From assembly GCA_027625915.1 (NCBI GenBank), contig JANTQA010000026.1:6076001-6140000 (forward strand): a stretch of 64,000 nt of DNA, written 5' to 3'. Source of the stretch: Anaeramoeba flamelloides (taxonomy: Eukaryota; Metamonada; Anaeramoebidae). The translations under genes and the position numbers were made by a program. Positions 22,985 to 35,787 of the stretch are shown here, piece by piece (within the stretch, counting starts at the first letter, position 1; each line of letters starts with the position of its first letter). The notes beneath the pieces are model-generated. The model was not told the DNA's origin, searched no databases, and saw nothing but the letters and a program-made list of their open reading frames with translations.

Positions 22985-24130
22985 AATATTAAGGGGTAGT
23001 CATTTTTGAAAATAAAATGAAATCTTGTCAAGATCTTGAAAAATTTTTTTTTTGTAATTTGTGTTTCGACTTATAAAATGGATGAGTTAGCCTCATTTAA
23101 ACAATTTATTGGTTTGAGTCTCCTTTTTGAAATTCAAAATTTGCATGTTTCCAATATAAAACGAAAAAAAGTAACCTATTATTTTGTTTAGCAATTAAGT
23201 TAATTCTTGAAACTGGGAAAACAAATTTTTGGTTTTTATGTTGGAAAGTATTGATTTCGAAAGCAAATTTTTTATTTGGTAATTTTTTCTTTGATTAATA
23301 TTTCAATTCAAATCTTAGCCAACAAAACTAATTGTAGTATAGGTGATTCAATAAATGAATATTTGGTAGAAGATTAACTCCAATTTATCAATTAAATTGA
23401 GATCTATTAAACAAAAAAAATTTTATTCTTTAATGTTTTGAAAAAGTTGTTTTCTGATTTTCAAAAAATGAAAAAAAATTGCAAAAAAATTGCAAAAAAA
23501 TTTTCAAAATTTGAAAAATTTTTTTAACAAATTGTTTGGTCTTATTCACAAGAATCCTTATAACAATTCAATTCATTTTTGGCAGTAAAAAAATTGATTT
23601 TGAATTTTGAGGATAAAATTAACTAATTCCCAAATTTCTTCAAGAAAATTTTATTTTGAAAAATCGAATTTTGTCTTAATACAAAAACAAAATTTCAGAG
23701 TAAAATTTTACATGGCTTTAAAACTTTGATTATTATAACTACTCTTCTTAAAAAATACAATTATTTTTTAATCTGTTGAATATATCAATTTTTTTGGTTA
23801 ACCAAAAGTTTTATCTCAAAATTGAAAAAAAATCTTCATATTAATATAACTGGTAACAAGAAATGTTAAAGTATAATAATAATCAAAATTGCAATAAACG
23901 GGGTAAAAACTAGATAAATTGTGAGAAAAAAAAAGAATTTAATAGTTTTCTTTTTCAGAAAAAATGGAAAAAAAAATTGATCTCACTAATCTAATTTTCT
24001 TTTTTGGCTTTCTTAGTCGATCATAATTTTCTGACACTTGGGATCTACAAAATTTGTAAGTAGAGAATATCACCAATAACATATTTTAAAATTTTGCCTT
24101 GTTGTCGTAGAAGACTAGTCCCTTAATTGT
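22985..24130 (-). repeat. Dispersed ~1.1-kb repeat, copy 2
   Basis: Reverse-oriented partner of 1055-2190, with the same order of landmarks: AATCAATACTTTCCAACAT, AATCACCTATACTACAATTA, TTCTTGTGAATAAGACCAAA, TTTTATCCTCAAAATTCAAA, AATTATGATCGACTAAGAAA and TTGGTGATATTCTCTACTTA, all on the minus strand. Non-coding in both copies. Confidence 0.75.
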
Positions 24131-24924
24131 TATATTTTTATTTTTTTCCTTTTTTTTCATTTTATTCATTATTTTTTTTTTATTAAGGTTTAAAGTGTTT
24201 CTTGGGGGAAATAGGAATAATAAATTTTTATAACAATTTGAAAACTCTTTTATGGTAAATCTTCGAAAAAATTAACTTTTTCTGATTATATTATGATGAA
24301 ATTGTAATTCACTCTAGAAATAAAGTGATCAGAAACCATTGTTAGTTAAATGAATCAAAATAATGGTATTATAAGTTCAGTTTATAGCTTGTACCTTGTT
24401 TTTGAAAAAATAAGATTTAGAAAACTTTCAAAAATAGAAAATCATAAAAAATAAATAAATAAATAGAGGCAAATAAAAATATAAAATTGAAAAAAAAAGA
24501 AAACTTCAAAATTGCATTCTCTTTATTAAAAATCCAAGCCTTCTGGTTGGCCTATTAATAATTTTCTAATTTAAGATTTAATAAAATCCCCTTGCATTGT
24601 TCAAAAGTTTCTTAAATATTTGGAGTTGTTTTATTATATGAAGTGAGTAGGCGTTCCTTAAATTTTTACAATTTAATTAACACTAAATAACGGCCTTTCC
24701 ATTCAACACCTAGTGTAAAAAAAATAATTCAAAAAAAAATAAGTTTTTACTTTGATAATTTTTTAATCTCTATTTCATTTCTTTCATTTCTTTCTTTTTT
24801 TCTGGCATTTGTTTAAAAAAATTTTTTGTGTTTTTCATTTTTAAAAGAAAAAATACCCAATGAATAAAATATTACATACATTAAAATGGGGAAAACAAAC
24901 TATTAATTATTATATCATTCCAAG

Positions 24925-25125
24925 AAGTGAGGTAGAGTGCCTAGGTTTTTTTTTTATTTATTTTTTTTTTTTGTGAAAATCCATTGGTTTTGTAATCAAA
25001 ACAAAAATTAGAAAACCTAAAGTGAATTGTCACCAAGTGCCTAACTTTTTCAGAATTCGAAAGAATAGAGTATAATCAAAGGTTTTACTCAATTACTTTA
25101 AATTCTGGAGAAGCTAAAAGTTATT
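24925..25125 (+). repeat. GAGTGCCTAG foldback family, copy 1
   Basis: This contains AGTGAGGTAGAGTGCCTAGG at its left end. Further in is an inner hairpin with arms AGTGCCTAACTTTTTCAGAA and TTCTGGAGAAGCTAA around GAATAGAGTATAATCAAAGG. The same hairpin and loop occur at 53055-53130 inside the CNOT1 giant intron. A remnant of the loop and end sequence lies at 58277-58372. Confidence 0.6.
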
Positions 25126-25289
25126 GTTTTTTGATTTGGGAAATTAACTACAATTAAATAAATTTTTGTTTTATTTCTCAAATAAAAAAAGCCACGCAGC
25201 TAATAGGATATAATTTTGTTGAATTGTCTTTCCTCAAAAATAAAAAGTAAATGAATAAAATTGAATTTTTTAGTAATTATCTTCTTTCA

Positions 25290-25400
25290 GGAACAAATTT
25301 AAGAAAGATGTTTTTGGATATTGAGTCTGAATATTGATAAGTCATCACTTCAATTAGTTGTGAAATAGAGATTAATTTCCACAATTATTAATTGTTTTCT
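25290..25400 (+). repeat. Short dispersed repeat, copy 1
   Basis: ACAAATTTAAGAAAGATGTT, then a segment reading GAGTCTGAATATTGATAA and a diverged tail, matches 38930-39045 in the same orientation. It is too short and diverged to classify. Confidence 0.5.
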
Positions 25401-26018
25401 AATGCAAGGGATCATTTTTAATTAACCAAGATCAACTTCTAGTACTATTTTACCAATCGATTTTTTAGAGACATTTGAATTATGGTTCTAATTTCATTTA
25501 CCTAGAATTGCAACATACTTTTATAATCCAATTAAAAAATGAAAATTTTTTTACAAACATCTGAAAATATTTTTCTAGTTTTAAAGTTGAACCAAATCCA
25601 AAGATCTTTACAACATCGTTTAGGAAATGATATTTTTAGACAATAAATTAAACTTTCTTTAGTTAACTCTGAGACAAAATTTTTACTCTGCTAATTTGAT
25701 TGTAGCAGCAATAATTAATCTTCATTTTGGAAATTGAAATAAAAATTTTCGTTTATTAATTGGAAAATACTAGTATTTTAATCTTAGACTTCGCCTTGGG
25801 TATACACTAATCCCTTAATACTAAAAAATATGTAAAATTATTTCAATATAAAATTTTATTTTTTCATTTTTTTTTTAAAAAGGTTTCTATTATATCAAAA
25901 ACACAGATTAAAAAAAGTATTTCACTTTAAGGTGAAATAACCATCTAAAAAATCCATATTAAATCATTAATAATAAATATATTTAAGCAATTAATTAAAA
26001 TTTTTAATATTAATCATT

Positions 26019-29000
26019 CTATTTATAAAATTTTGTTCTTCTATCATAATTTTCATGTTTAGAGTTCGAGATTTTTTTTTTCTTTGATAAAAGTGTTTTT
26101 TGCATTTGCAACCAATCCAAATGTCTTAAGGAACTTGAACTTAATTTGAAGTCATTTGGGTTGATATAAACAAGTGATTTGACGTAATCGATGACAACAA
26201 CTTCTAATTCCATTAATCCGTTTTGCTTTCTTAATTCGTTAACACGGTCTGCTCCTCTGCGTGTTTCGGCGGATACGACAATCGCAGATATATCTTTTGC
26301 AGTAATGGATGGTCCAAACGGATCAGATAATTTTATAATCTATTATTATTTTGGTATTATTAATTAAATCAAGGTATGTAAAGTTAAAGATTCAAAAGGT
26401 TTATTTTTTTTAGATAAATTTGTTTTGAAAATGGGGTGGGGTAGAGGGGAGGGTGTTTACTTCAAAATTTAAAAATGGATTAATATATTTAATAAATTTT
26501 TCTACTCGTTTGCTTCTGCATTCATAGGATTCTATTAATGTTGAATGAGATTTTTTTCCCAGTAACTTCTTGCCATCTTTTTAAGTTGGTTATGAATATT
26601 AAAGTGTGATAAGTGGAAGTGGTGGTATAGAAAGAGAGGGGGCGTTACAAATTAGTAAAAATAATACAAATTTTTGAACCGAATCTTTTGAAAAAAAATA
26701 TATATTGTTTTAAAATTTTAAACAATTTTGAAAAGATTGTCAGTTAGGAATTGGATCTGGGTTATGATTTACCTGTTACCCCAATGATTAGTTTTTTCGT
26801 TGCGGAAAGTGCTGCAACTGTTAATAGTGCCCTATGGCCGCTGTGTAGGCGATCAAATGTGCCACCTAACACCACACCTGAAAAAGTTGGGTTATTTTTT
26901 TTTTTTTTTTTCTTTTTTTCATTAATGTCAAGATCAAATTCGTCATCAGTAGAACACCAATCTGATAAACTACTTGTTGAAAATGATAATGGAATTTTTT
27001 TCTCTTCACATTCAAAATATTCTAATGGACTAAAGTTGTTTTCTTTGCGTTTGTCGTTGATTTCAAGAAGATTTTCTTTTCCTATTTGTTTATTTAAAAT
27101 GTAGAAGAAAAAAATTAAGTTAAAGAAGATGTTCAATAGATAGATAGATAGATAGATAGACAGATATTTATAATTAGTATTGGTAATGTGATTTTTTTTT
27201 TTTTGCTTTATCTTCTGATACATTAAATGTTAATTTGTTTATCACTCAAAAATGACCAAGTGATAATGATATTACAAGAAGGATTAAATTATCTTCAATT
27301 TCTTAGAAAATAAGAGGATTGAGTCCAATTTATGTTCAATCCATCGAAAAGGCATGATACAAACAACCTGCTTTACTGTTTTGTTAATAAACTATTTTCC
27401 AGTCAATGGGGTCCGGTTTGTTATAAAGGGTATGTGTTTAAAGGGTTTGTATTGATATTATAAAGAAAAATTTATTTTGGAATATCTCAAAATAGAAATC
27501 ATTTTTTCTTATTTTTTTTACCTTATTTTTCAAATTTTTTTTTGTTCATGAAATTCATTTTCAATTCTTTTTTTTATTGAAAGATCTATAGTCACTTGGT
27601 AAAAACCTGTTATTCTAATGTTATTGAAACAGTGAAAATGATTTGAGAGAAAAATCAGATGGGTTTCTATTGAAGATTTTCTTTGGATCTTCAATTGAAG
27701 ATCAAAATGGAAATAGTTTCTTTTTCAAATGGGAAACACTAAGAATTTTTATTTTTCAATTTTTAAGAAAATTATATAGATTGTTTAGATTTGCTTCACT
27801 TTATAGGGATACCAACTATTCTCCACTGTGTATTATTTTGCTTATTTATTCTTTATTTTTTCTTAATTGGGTCAATTATAAAAAATAATTGATTATTTGG
27901 ATTTTTTTGGGCCTCTTTGACCGAAACAAATTTTCGATTATTGTTTGTAAAAATAGTTGTTTGTTAAGTGATCAAAGTAATTACAGAAAAAAAACAAAAG
28001 AATTCTTGTTATAACTATTTTAAAAAATTGGGTGACAAAACTTTGAAAGGGTCTTGTTCAAAGTGATCAAAAGGATGAACCAAACAATTATGTCAACACT
28101 TTTTAAAACTTTTAGTAATCACTTTTTTAAGGGCTATCTGTGGGTTGAAATACAATACGATAACATGAAAAACATGTTTGTTTGGTTATATATTGTTGGA
28201 AAGCCAAAATATTACAAATTTGGGGTTTTTTGATCCAAAAAAAATTTATTGAAATTTCAAAAAAAAACAAATCAAATTTTAAATCTTTTCTTTTATCTTT
28301 TTTTTTGAGAATTAGCCTTGTTCGCTCCAAATTATAGACAAAAACATTGGTACACTTAAAGTAGACTTTTAGAATAAAATGGAAATTCCTTGAAACACAA
28401 AATTTCGAATTTGCATAAGTTGGAGAAATAGTTTTTCCCAAATGACAAAATTGTTGAAAAAAAAAACCTAAATTTATATTTTCACAAGATCTCTTGAACC
28501 GACACTCTTTTAAGAGAAAAAGTATGCCGTTGGTCACAGAATTAATCTTATCTGTCCATAAATTTCCGATCGAAATTAAAGTTGTTGTATTATTGTTTTG
28601 TTTGTTATCCGAAATTTAAGAATTGACTTTTCAAAGTATTTTTTGTTAACATTCGTTGAGCTCTTTTTTAGAACTTGTTGTTTCGTTTTTTTAAAACCAC
28701 AAATCTGTCTGGGTGAATATCTTAATTTTTGATTACTCATAATTGATTAATGAAGTTGGATAAATTTTCATTTGTAATTTCATTTAAAAATTCTTTATTT
28801 TAATCCAAATTTTTTCAAAGTAAACAAACATAACCACCCAAAGACTTTTAAGGTCAATTTTTAAAAAGATATTTATAATTTTTTTCGAAAATCAAAATAA
28901 ATCTATTCTATTAATTTTCAATAAAAACATAGGAAAAGTGATTGGTTCTTGTTACTATTGTCAATAAAATCTTGAATAATTTAATAGTTAAATGACATTG

Positions 29001-29753
29001 CAAAATTCTTAGGTGTAAAAAAGTGAAAAATCATAAAATGGAAAATAAACCAGAGAAACAGTTTCGTTGAAATTAGGTTATTGTTTGTCTTTCTTCTGAT
29101 TTGTAATAAAAATAATTCTGTCTTTTTCCACTTTTTTTTAAAATTTTAGTTTATGAATTGTTTAAGTAGAACTTAAAATTCTGTTCAAAATTACGTGTTA
29201 TGATTTAAAATGAACAAAAAGCAGAAAATTTTTTTTCAAATGAAACAAACAATTTGAGAGTTAAAAATTAAGAATTTTTCGTTTAGATTTCAGAGTATTA
29301 CCAAAGAATTACACATCATTTCGTTTAAAACGCAAAAAGTTGTTGATTTGAGTTGACTAATCTTTTGTTTTTGCTTTCATAAATTGGAAAAAAAAATTTG
29401 AAAATTAAAAAAAATAACAAAAGAAAGTGAATGAACAAACCTAATTCTTCGTCGTATGAATCAAAGACGATTTGGATACCAGCCTCTTTTTCTAAAAATG
29501 AATCGGGATCATCCATTGGGATTAAAATAACCTCGAGCTGGGGATTTTTTAAAATGGTCACATTGTAATAGAGGATTAAGACTTTTTGGATCAGATCCAA
29601 ATTGAGCTTTAAGAGATTCTGTATCCCAACAAATAATCGTTTTTGAACTTTGCCAATGCTTGTGTAAAGAAGAGTAATGTTTTTCTCATGGCTCACAACA
29701 TCATATGGTTCGGTTGGTACGGAAAATGATAGAAATCCAATTTTGTTTGACAT
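26019..29753 (-). CDS. Phosphopantetheine adenylyltransferase (eukaryotic Cab4/COASY PPAT type)
   Basis: It catalyses ATP + 4'-phosphopantetheine to dephospho-CoA, the fourth step of CoA synthesis. Four exons: 29441-29753, 26773-27081, 26461-26576 and 26019-26339. All junctions are GT-AG and keep phase, giving 352 residues. Residues 1-105 resemble the poorly conserved N-terminal region of yeast Cab4 and human COASY (VQKRLFVGIQ, NPQLEVILIP). An acidic/Lys-rich linker follows. The nucleotidyltransferase domain begins VVLGGTFDRLHSGHRALL (HxGH-type site), then LIIGVTD, ESYECRSKRVEKFIKYINP, LSDPFGPSIT, IVVSAETRRGADRVNELR and KLSSSSLRHLDWL (the (I/L)SSS..R motif). The protein ends soon after this, with no dephospho-CoA kinase domain. 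It is therefore monofunctional like yeast Cab4, unlike animal COASY. The first intron is 2359 bp; the others are 196 and 121 bp. Confidence 0.9.
27082..29440 (-). other. Giant intron 1 of the phosphopantetheine adenylyltransferase gene
   Basis: A 2359-bp GT-AG intron (GTTTGTTCAT...AACAAATAG). The phase-1 end of exon 1 plus GA from exon 2 restores a Gly codon. The N-terminal exon looks like the Cab4/COASY N-terminus and the next exon carries the catalytic core, which supports joining them. The intron has a GATA microsatellite near its 3' end (27137-27164) and an unsupported open frame (28127-28537, GTG start). No other exon was found in it. Confidence 0.75.
27137..27164. repeat. (GATA)n microsatellite
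   Basis: Six to seven GATA units, one changed to GACA, lie about 55 bp upstream of the exon at 27081 inside the giant intron. A small open frame across it is an artefact. Confidence 0.85.
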
Positions 29754-31369
29754 TTTGCTTCGTTAGAAAAAAAAAAAGGTTAATAGTTGGAACAAATGAT
29801 AAGAAAATAAATTTGATTATTTTGAAACAAGTCAAAACTTCAAACAAACAGGGCTACAATACATAACGTTACTATTATGGGTGTTCTAATTGTTGTTAAA
29901 ACTCAGCCTATCAAAATAAATTTTGATTATAAGATTTAGGTTTAAATTATTCAATTAACATATTTTATTCGTAAAGTTTTTGAGTTATAAACCCCTGAAA
30001 TATTTGTTATGGGCTATTTTCAAAATTTACACTCTTTTGTGTACAAACCAAAGTAGTTTGAAAAATTTCTGAAAAAATATAATTTTTACTTTTTTTGTTT
30101 TAGTTATGAAAAATTTTAGAACAGGTAGATTTTGAGACACAGGTTTTCACTTTTTTTTCAAAATCTTAACCCAACTAAAAAATTTATTTTTTGCAAGATC
30201 TTGAACTTTTTTTATTATGACAAAGTTTGAACTTTGACTGAGCATATACAATAGTATGAATATTTGTCTTTACTCATTTTTCTTTTTATTTTACATAAAA
30301 AGTTGAAATTTTGAAAAGAAAAGTGAAATTATTATTTTGTTTACTTTTTAGCAAAACGATAAATTATTATTTCAAACAACTTTAAAATTCAAGAATAAAG
30401 TTACATTTTTTTTTCTGTAAGATATGGGCGATTGAAGGTGTTAATTTTCTCTTTATTTTTTCTCTCTCATAGAAAAATTGAAAAATAAAATTATAATCAA
30501 ACAATTTCTTTTATTGAATTCCTGTTGTCAAAAATACCTGTACCAAGCACACAAAACATGATTTTCTCATCAACCCATTTATTTTTCTTCTTATTATACA
30601 GATAATTTTCTACATAATCGTGTATTAATTAATAGAACTAATGTTACCGATCTTGAAAATAATTGTAGAGTAGGTTTTAATTGTATGGCAGCCTTTAAAG
30701 AAAATTTTTAAATGAATTTTTTTCTTGCTTTTTTAACAATCCATTAAAATATCTGAAATTGAAATTCACTAACCTAATAGTTAATAAACTTTACAGTAAA
30801 GTCTAAATTCCATTTCGAAATAAATAGATCAATCATATCGTAAAAAAATGGAAAAAAATTCAATTTTTACTGGATGCTTAAATGGAAAATTCAAATTTCG
30901 TAAAATAGAGTATGCTTAATTTTTGGATTTATTTGTTATGAATTTTATTTTAATTAAACAAATTAACAATTTTTGGACTTGATTTTTGTTGTAAAATGAA
31001 GGAAAAAATAAATTATTATAAAATATTTGAATATCTGAGCTTTTACGACAATTTTATAATTAAAATTCGGTTGGTAAATTTTTTTATTGAAAGGTTCCAC
31101 AAATTTTGAAAGTTAATTATTTATTTATTTATGAAAATTTTAAGGACTTTTTGATATATGCTTTTGTAGTTCATTATATAGTTTTTTTTTTTTATCAGAA
31201 AAAGATTTAAATGAAAGTTAATTCAAGGAAAAGACAAAATATGACGAATTGTCGCCTTTCAAGGGATTTTAAGAAAAATTATGAAAACATTTATTAATCC
31301 AAAAAAAGTTTAATGAATTTTAGAATAAAATAAATCAAATCTAAATCTCTATTTTTTTTTTTTTTTTGA

Positions 31370-31600
31370 TGCTAGACAATTATCAAATTATTAAATCAAC
31401 TAAAAGTATCGTGGTTGTGATTTTGGGAGACCTTAATTAAAGATAGCATTGTTATTTATTTATTTATTTTTTTATTATTTTTTACTAATTGCTTGTTATA
31501 AACCCATTTTAAATTCCAATTTTTTTTGCTTTTTCTTTTTTCTATTTTTTTTTTAAATTATTTGCTTTTGCTTTTTTAAATAAAAAAATTGGGTGTGTAT
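31370..31600 (+). repeat. GTGGTTGTGATTTTG repeat family, copy 1
   Basis: It shares AAAAGTATCGTGGTTGTGAT and a downstream ATTTTTTATTATTTTTTACT-like T-rich segment ending in TTTTTGCTTTTTCTTTTT with 34740-35200 and 52560-52960, all in the same orientation. The 5' part seen in the other copies is missing. Confidence 0.5.
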
Positions 31601-31972
31601 TTTCCCCTTGAACAATCGTGGAATCTATGGTTTTAAGTTTATTTTACCTCTGAGTAAATTTAAGTAAATGAATTGGAAGTCTCAAATTTAGTCACTTCAA
31701 AATCCCCCCTTTAACAGATTAGACAAGTCTCTTGTCTAACCCTTAACAATAAATCGGAAATTTAAGTAAAAGAAAATCTAGAGTGTAATTTACACTTCTT
31801 CCACCAATAAAAAATAAAACAACCCCCTTTTTTTTTTGAAAAAAAAAACATATTTTGTATTTTATTTTGAAAGTATTTGGCTTACAAATGAAATTAATTT
31901 GGAATAGTAAAATTTATTTAAAAGTAATTTTTATTAATAAAGATATTTAGAATTAAAATATATTTTTTTTTG

Positions 31973-31974
<2 letters not shown>

Positions 31975-32004
<30 letters not shown>
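31975..32004. repeat. (TA)n microsatellite
   Basis: About 15 TA units, 90 bp downstream of the PARP-like stop codon on the minus strand. Confidence 0.9.
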
Positions 32005-32007
<3 letters not shown>

Positions 32008-32090
32008 ATTATTAGATATATATATTATGAAAAAGAATGCTAGATATCTAATACTAAAATAAATCAAAGGATAATAATATTATCAATAAA

Positions 32091-35000
32091 TTACCATCTA
32101 GTTTTGCGTACCTGGCTAAAAATTTTGGGAATTTTGGTTGACAAGGAATCGGTATTAAAATTAGATGAATAATTCATTTTGAAATTGACAATGAACATTC
32201 TTGTCATGACTAAATCTTCGTTTTGAATAACATAAACGGATGTTTTCTTTACGGTTTGATCTTGGATTATTTCACAAACTGCCATACAATTAAAGCTACC
32301 CTGGCAGATTCTAGATTTACTCCACCCTTGCCCAGAACGGGCATAACCCATTGACGTACTTGGCTGAGCAGCCATGTAGATACCTGGGCCCATTGCTGCA
32401 CCGCATATCATATTTTTCGTATTTGAATAATTTTTCAAACCAACCCTGAGGATACTAAACCAATTTTCGACTGGGCTTCCGTGGAAGGCGTACACCGAGT
32501 TTTTAAACTTTTTTTTCAAATCTAAAAACTTTGCCTCCTTTTTAGGGTGGGTGGATAATAGTACCCATTGGTAATCCGTCCCAAATTCTGATAATTGATA
32601 TTGCTTGGGGATTTTAATCAGATGGGCCCTGTTTGTGGTTAGCAACCACCTTAATAAACTATAGCATTCAGGGTGATAGAAATTCAAATATTTTCGTAAT
32701 GTTTTTTCATTATTTCCAACACTTGCCATTTCGTCAACAGATGGGAAGCTATTCAAAACCTTTTGTAACCTTGTGAAATCCTTTACTTTCCCGCCTTGCT
32801 TGAGAAATTCTGGTGGGAACGGATTAAAAATATTTTCACTACGATTTGAAGTTGCAGCAGCATACGCAGTTGTTATCACAAAGTCAACAAGATCTGGTGT
32901 CTTTGCAATTTCAGCAGAAACATTCACACCTAGCCCCATTTCTTGATGCTTAAAGATGCACGCAGGCTTATCACAGCACGTTGGCTTTAGCCCCTGCGTT
33001 TTCAACCAATTTCCGCACATGATACAATAATTGGTACAATTCATGACCCTTGCGGTCGCGTAATCATACAGATCTAAAATGAAATTATTACCTGGAATAA
33101 ACGATTCCAAATTCACCTCAGAGGATGTGGAAATCGTCGTTCGGAGGCTTCTACTATTCCTTACCTCACCCAACTCAAATTCCAAATCGCCATTAATTTT
33201 ATTTAATTCATTAACAGCCTGCCTCCCCATTTGCTCAAATTGCCTTCGGTCGTTTTCAATTAACAATGAGCACGCAGTAAAAACCTCATTGCCAGATAAA
33301 AGTAAACCACCAATAGCTTCAAACCGATCAAATCCCATATTTTGTAACTCTAACACACCCTCTTCATTCCAACTTGGCTTCATTTTTTCCTTTTTCTTTT
33401 TTTCTATTTCAATTTCCTTTTCAGAGTCTTCATCAGAATAATCACTTGATTCTTCCTCAATTTTTTCTTTTTTATTTTCCTTCATTCTTTCTTTTGCTAA
33501 TCTTTCATAATGATCTTTGAAATGAATAAAAAATGCATAAATGATCTCCCGTAGTTGAAATTCAAGTCCAAATGTCTGCTTTTTTGATTTGTCTCCTTGA
33601 AATAATTCGACTTTTGGCTTGACAGAACTTTCAATATATCCAGCTTTTTGATATTTTTAAATATATTTATTAATAGTTATTTTTAATATATATATATATA
33701 TATATATAACATTTAATAATTAATTATTAAACAATTTATGAAATATTTAATTAATAAAATCAAATTTCTTTTTTTTTTTTCTTTTTCTGTTTTATCCTTT
33801 TGAAGAAAAATTCCAAATAAATTCAATAAATATTTAATACTAATAAATTCAAAAAAATGAAAAATAATTTTTAGTTTAATTCCCAATTTTTTTAAAAAAT
33901 TTTAACTTTGATTTCAATAAAGATAAAGAAATAATTTTTTAAGTTTAGATACAAACTAACTTTTCAAAGGTAGTTGATATTTGAAACAATCTTTGAAATG
34001 AATTTCATGGAAAGCTAAGCAAATAAATGTAAAAAATGGAAATTGAACTAATTTTTTTTTGAATATATTATTATTAATAAAAATAATTTTGATATCAATA
34101 ATATCTTTAATATTGTTATCAAGATATTGTTCACCAAAAAAAAAAAAAAATAAAATAAATAAATACACTCAAAATTAATAATTTTTTATCTATTTATTTA
34201 TCTACCAACATTTTTGTTGAATTTCAAAATTAAGGTGAAATGAGTGATTTTTAGAGTATTAATCAACCTCTTAAATAGTTAATTTTTTAGAGATAAATAT
34301 TATTGTTATTGAATTATTGTTTCTAATTTTTCACATCTGATTTAAAAATCATAAAATTATCACCATTTCGAGAATTACGCTGTGAAAATTAATAATATTA
34401 CACAAGAGTAAAAACTCTATTTTTCACAACATTCCATATTTACTCTTGTGCAGAAGAATATATAAACAAAAATTTTTAAGTTAGATTAAAGGTGAAAAAA
34501 TGTATTTTTAGAAAATTAATTTATTTTTAATAATTTTTTTCAAATTTAATAATTCTCATTTTTAAAGAGCCAACTTTATTTTGTTCAAGTATAATAGCAC
34601 ACATATACCCTCTTTAAAAATAAGAATTCATTTAGATAAGCTTGGAAAATCAGTTAAGTTATCCATAAAATTTTAATCTTTGATAAAATAATGACACTAA
34701 TACCTTGAAAAATTAAAGTTTTTTTTTTTTTTTTTTTTCCATTGTTCACTTAACAAAATATCTGTATACTGGGGAGGAAGAGCTACAATGAAAAAAAAAA
34801 AAAAAACAAGTGGTTACTTACTAATAATTAAATAATGAAACACCAAAGTCTGGATAACTTGAAAATAAAAAAGAAAAAGCAAAGACATAAAATATCAAGG
34901 GTTGTAAAAAAAAAAAAAAAGATATCAAAAAGAAAAAAGAAATTACAGCAATTTCAGAAATTAAACAACTGCTTCCTCAAATGAACATCCATGATCAAAT

Positions 35001-35753
35001 ATCAAATTAAATTAAATTAATTAAAGCATAGTAATTGTGATTTTGGATGTTCTTTATTAAACCAATAGTATTGGATTTTTTATCAATTTTACCAATTGAT
35101 TATTATAAACTCTATTTTTTTTTTCTGTATTTTTTCTTTCTTTCCTTTTTTTTTTCTTTTGTCTTCGCTTTTTAACCCAAAAAAAAATAATTTCTTGTTT
35201 TTCTTTTAGTATTCACTTTTTGCCCTTTTTAATTATTTAAAGAAAAGTTATTCTTTGATCTTTAATTCTGTTAATGTTATAATTAGTATAAAAATAAATA
35301 AATAAAGTTGAGTGGTTCTAACAAACAAGAGGTTCTACCTTTTGATATTACCTCTTTTCTATTCAATAATAAAAAAAAAGAAACAAAAGTTTTTTATATG
35401 AATAGTATATTAAAAAAATTAAACGAATTCTTTTTTTTTTTCTTTGTTTTTTTATTAAACCAAAAAAATATCCACAAAGCTTAAGGAATATCTAAAAAAA
35501 GGACATATTTCAACAATATTTTGAGCAATATAACACCCATAGTGGCCGTTTTTAAATAGTCATTAATAAAAATGAAAAAAGGAGAAAGAAAAATATTGGT
35601 ATCATTTTGGAACGAAATTGATAAGAAATCGATAATTTTTTTATTATGAAATTAAGGCGTTTTTAATAAATTATGAATCTATATAGTTTGTATGTTTTCT
35701 TATATTTGAAAAAAATGATTTGATTGTCTACTGATTCAAACAAAAGTCTTGAA

Positions 35754-35787
<34 letters not shown>

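Larger units (their letters stand above)
20846..26018. other. 5.2-kb AT-rich gene desert with repeats
   Basis: Convergent intergenic region between the plus-strand receptor and the minus-strand adenylyltransferase. A T-run of more than 20 bases follows the receptor stop. It holds copies of several dispersed repeats (21225-21540, 22302-22764, 22985-24130, 24925-25125, 25290-25400) and a long pyrimidine tract (22437-22560). No exon could be supported. Confidence 0.65.
29754..32090. other. AT-rich intergenic region
   Basis: This lies between the divergent 5' end of the adenylyltransferase gene and the 3' end of the PARP-like gene. It contains a partial copy of the GTGGTTGTGATTTTG repeat family (about 31370-31600) and a TA tract (31975-32004). 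No exon was recognised. Confidence 0.65.

Noticed and set aside
28127-28537. 136-codon open frame on the minus strand
   Set aside because: It has a GTG start, aromatic-rich low-information sequence and no family, and lies inside the adenylyltransferase intron.
33958-34046. Exon-like minus-strand stretch in the PARP-like giant intron (AG before TTCAATTTCC, GT after CTTTGAAAA)
   Set aside because: The flanking exons join directly in phase and with homology across this point; adding it would break the alignment with PARP6.
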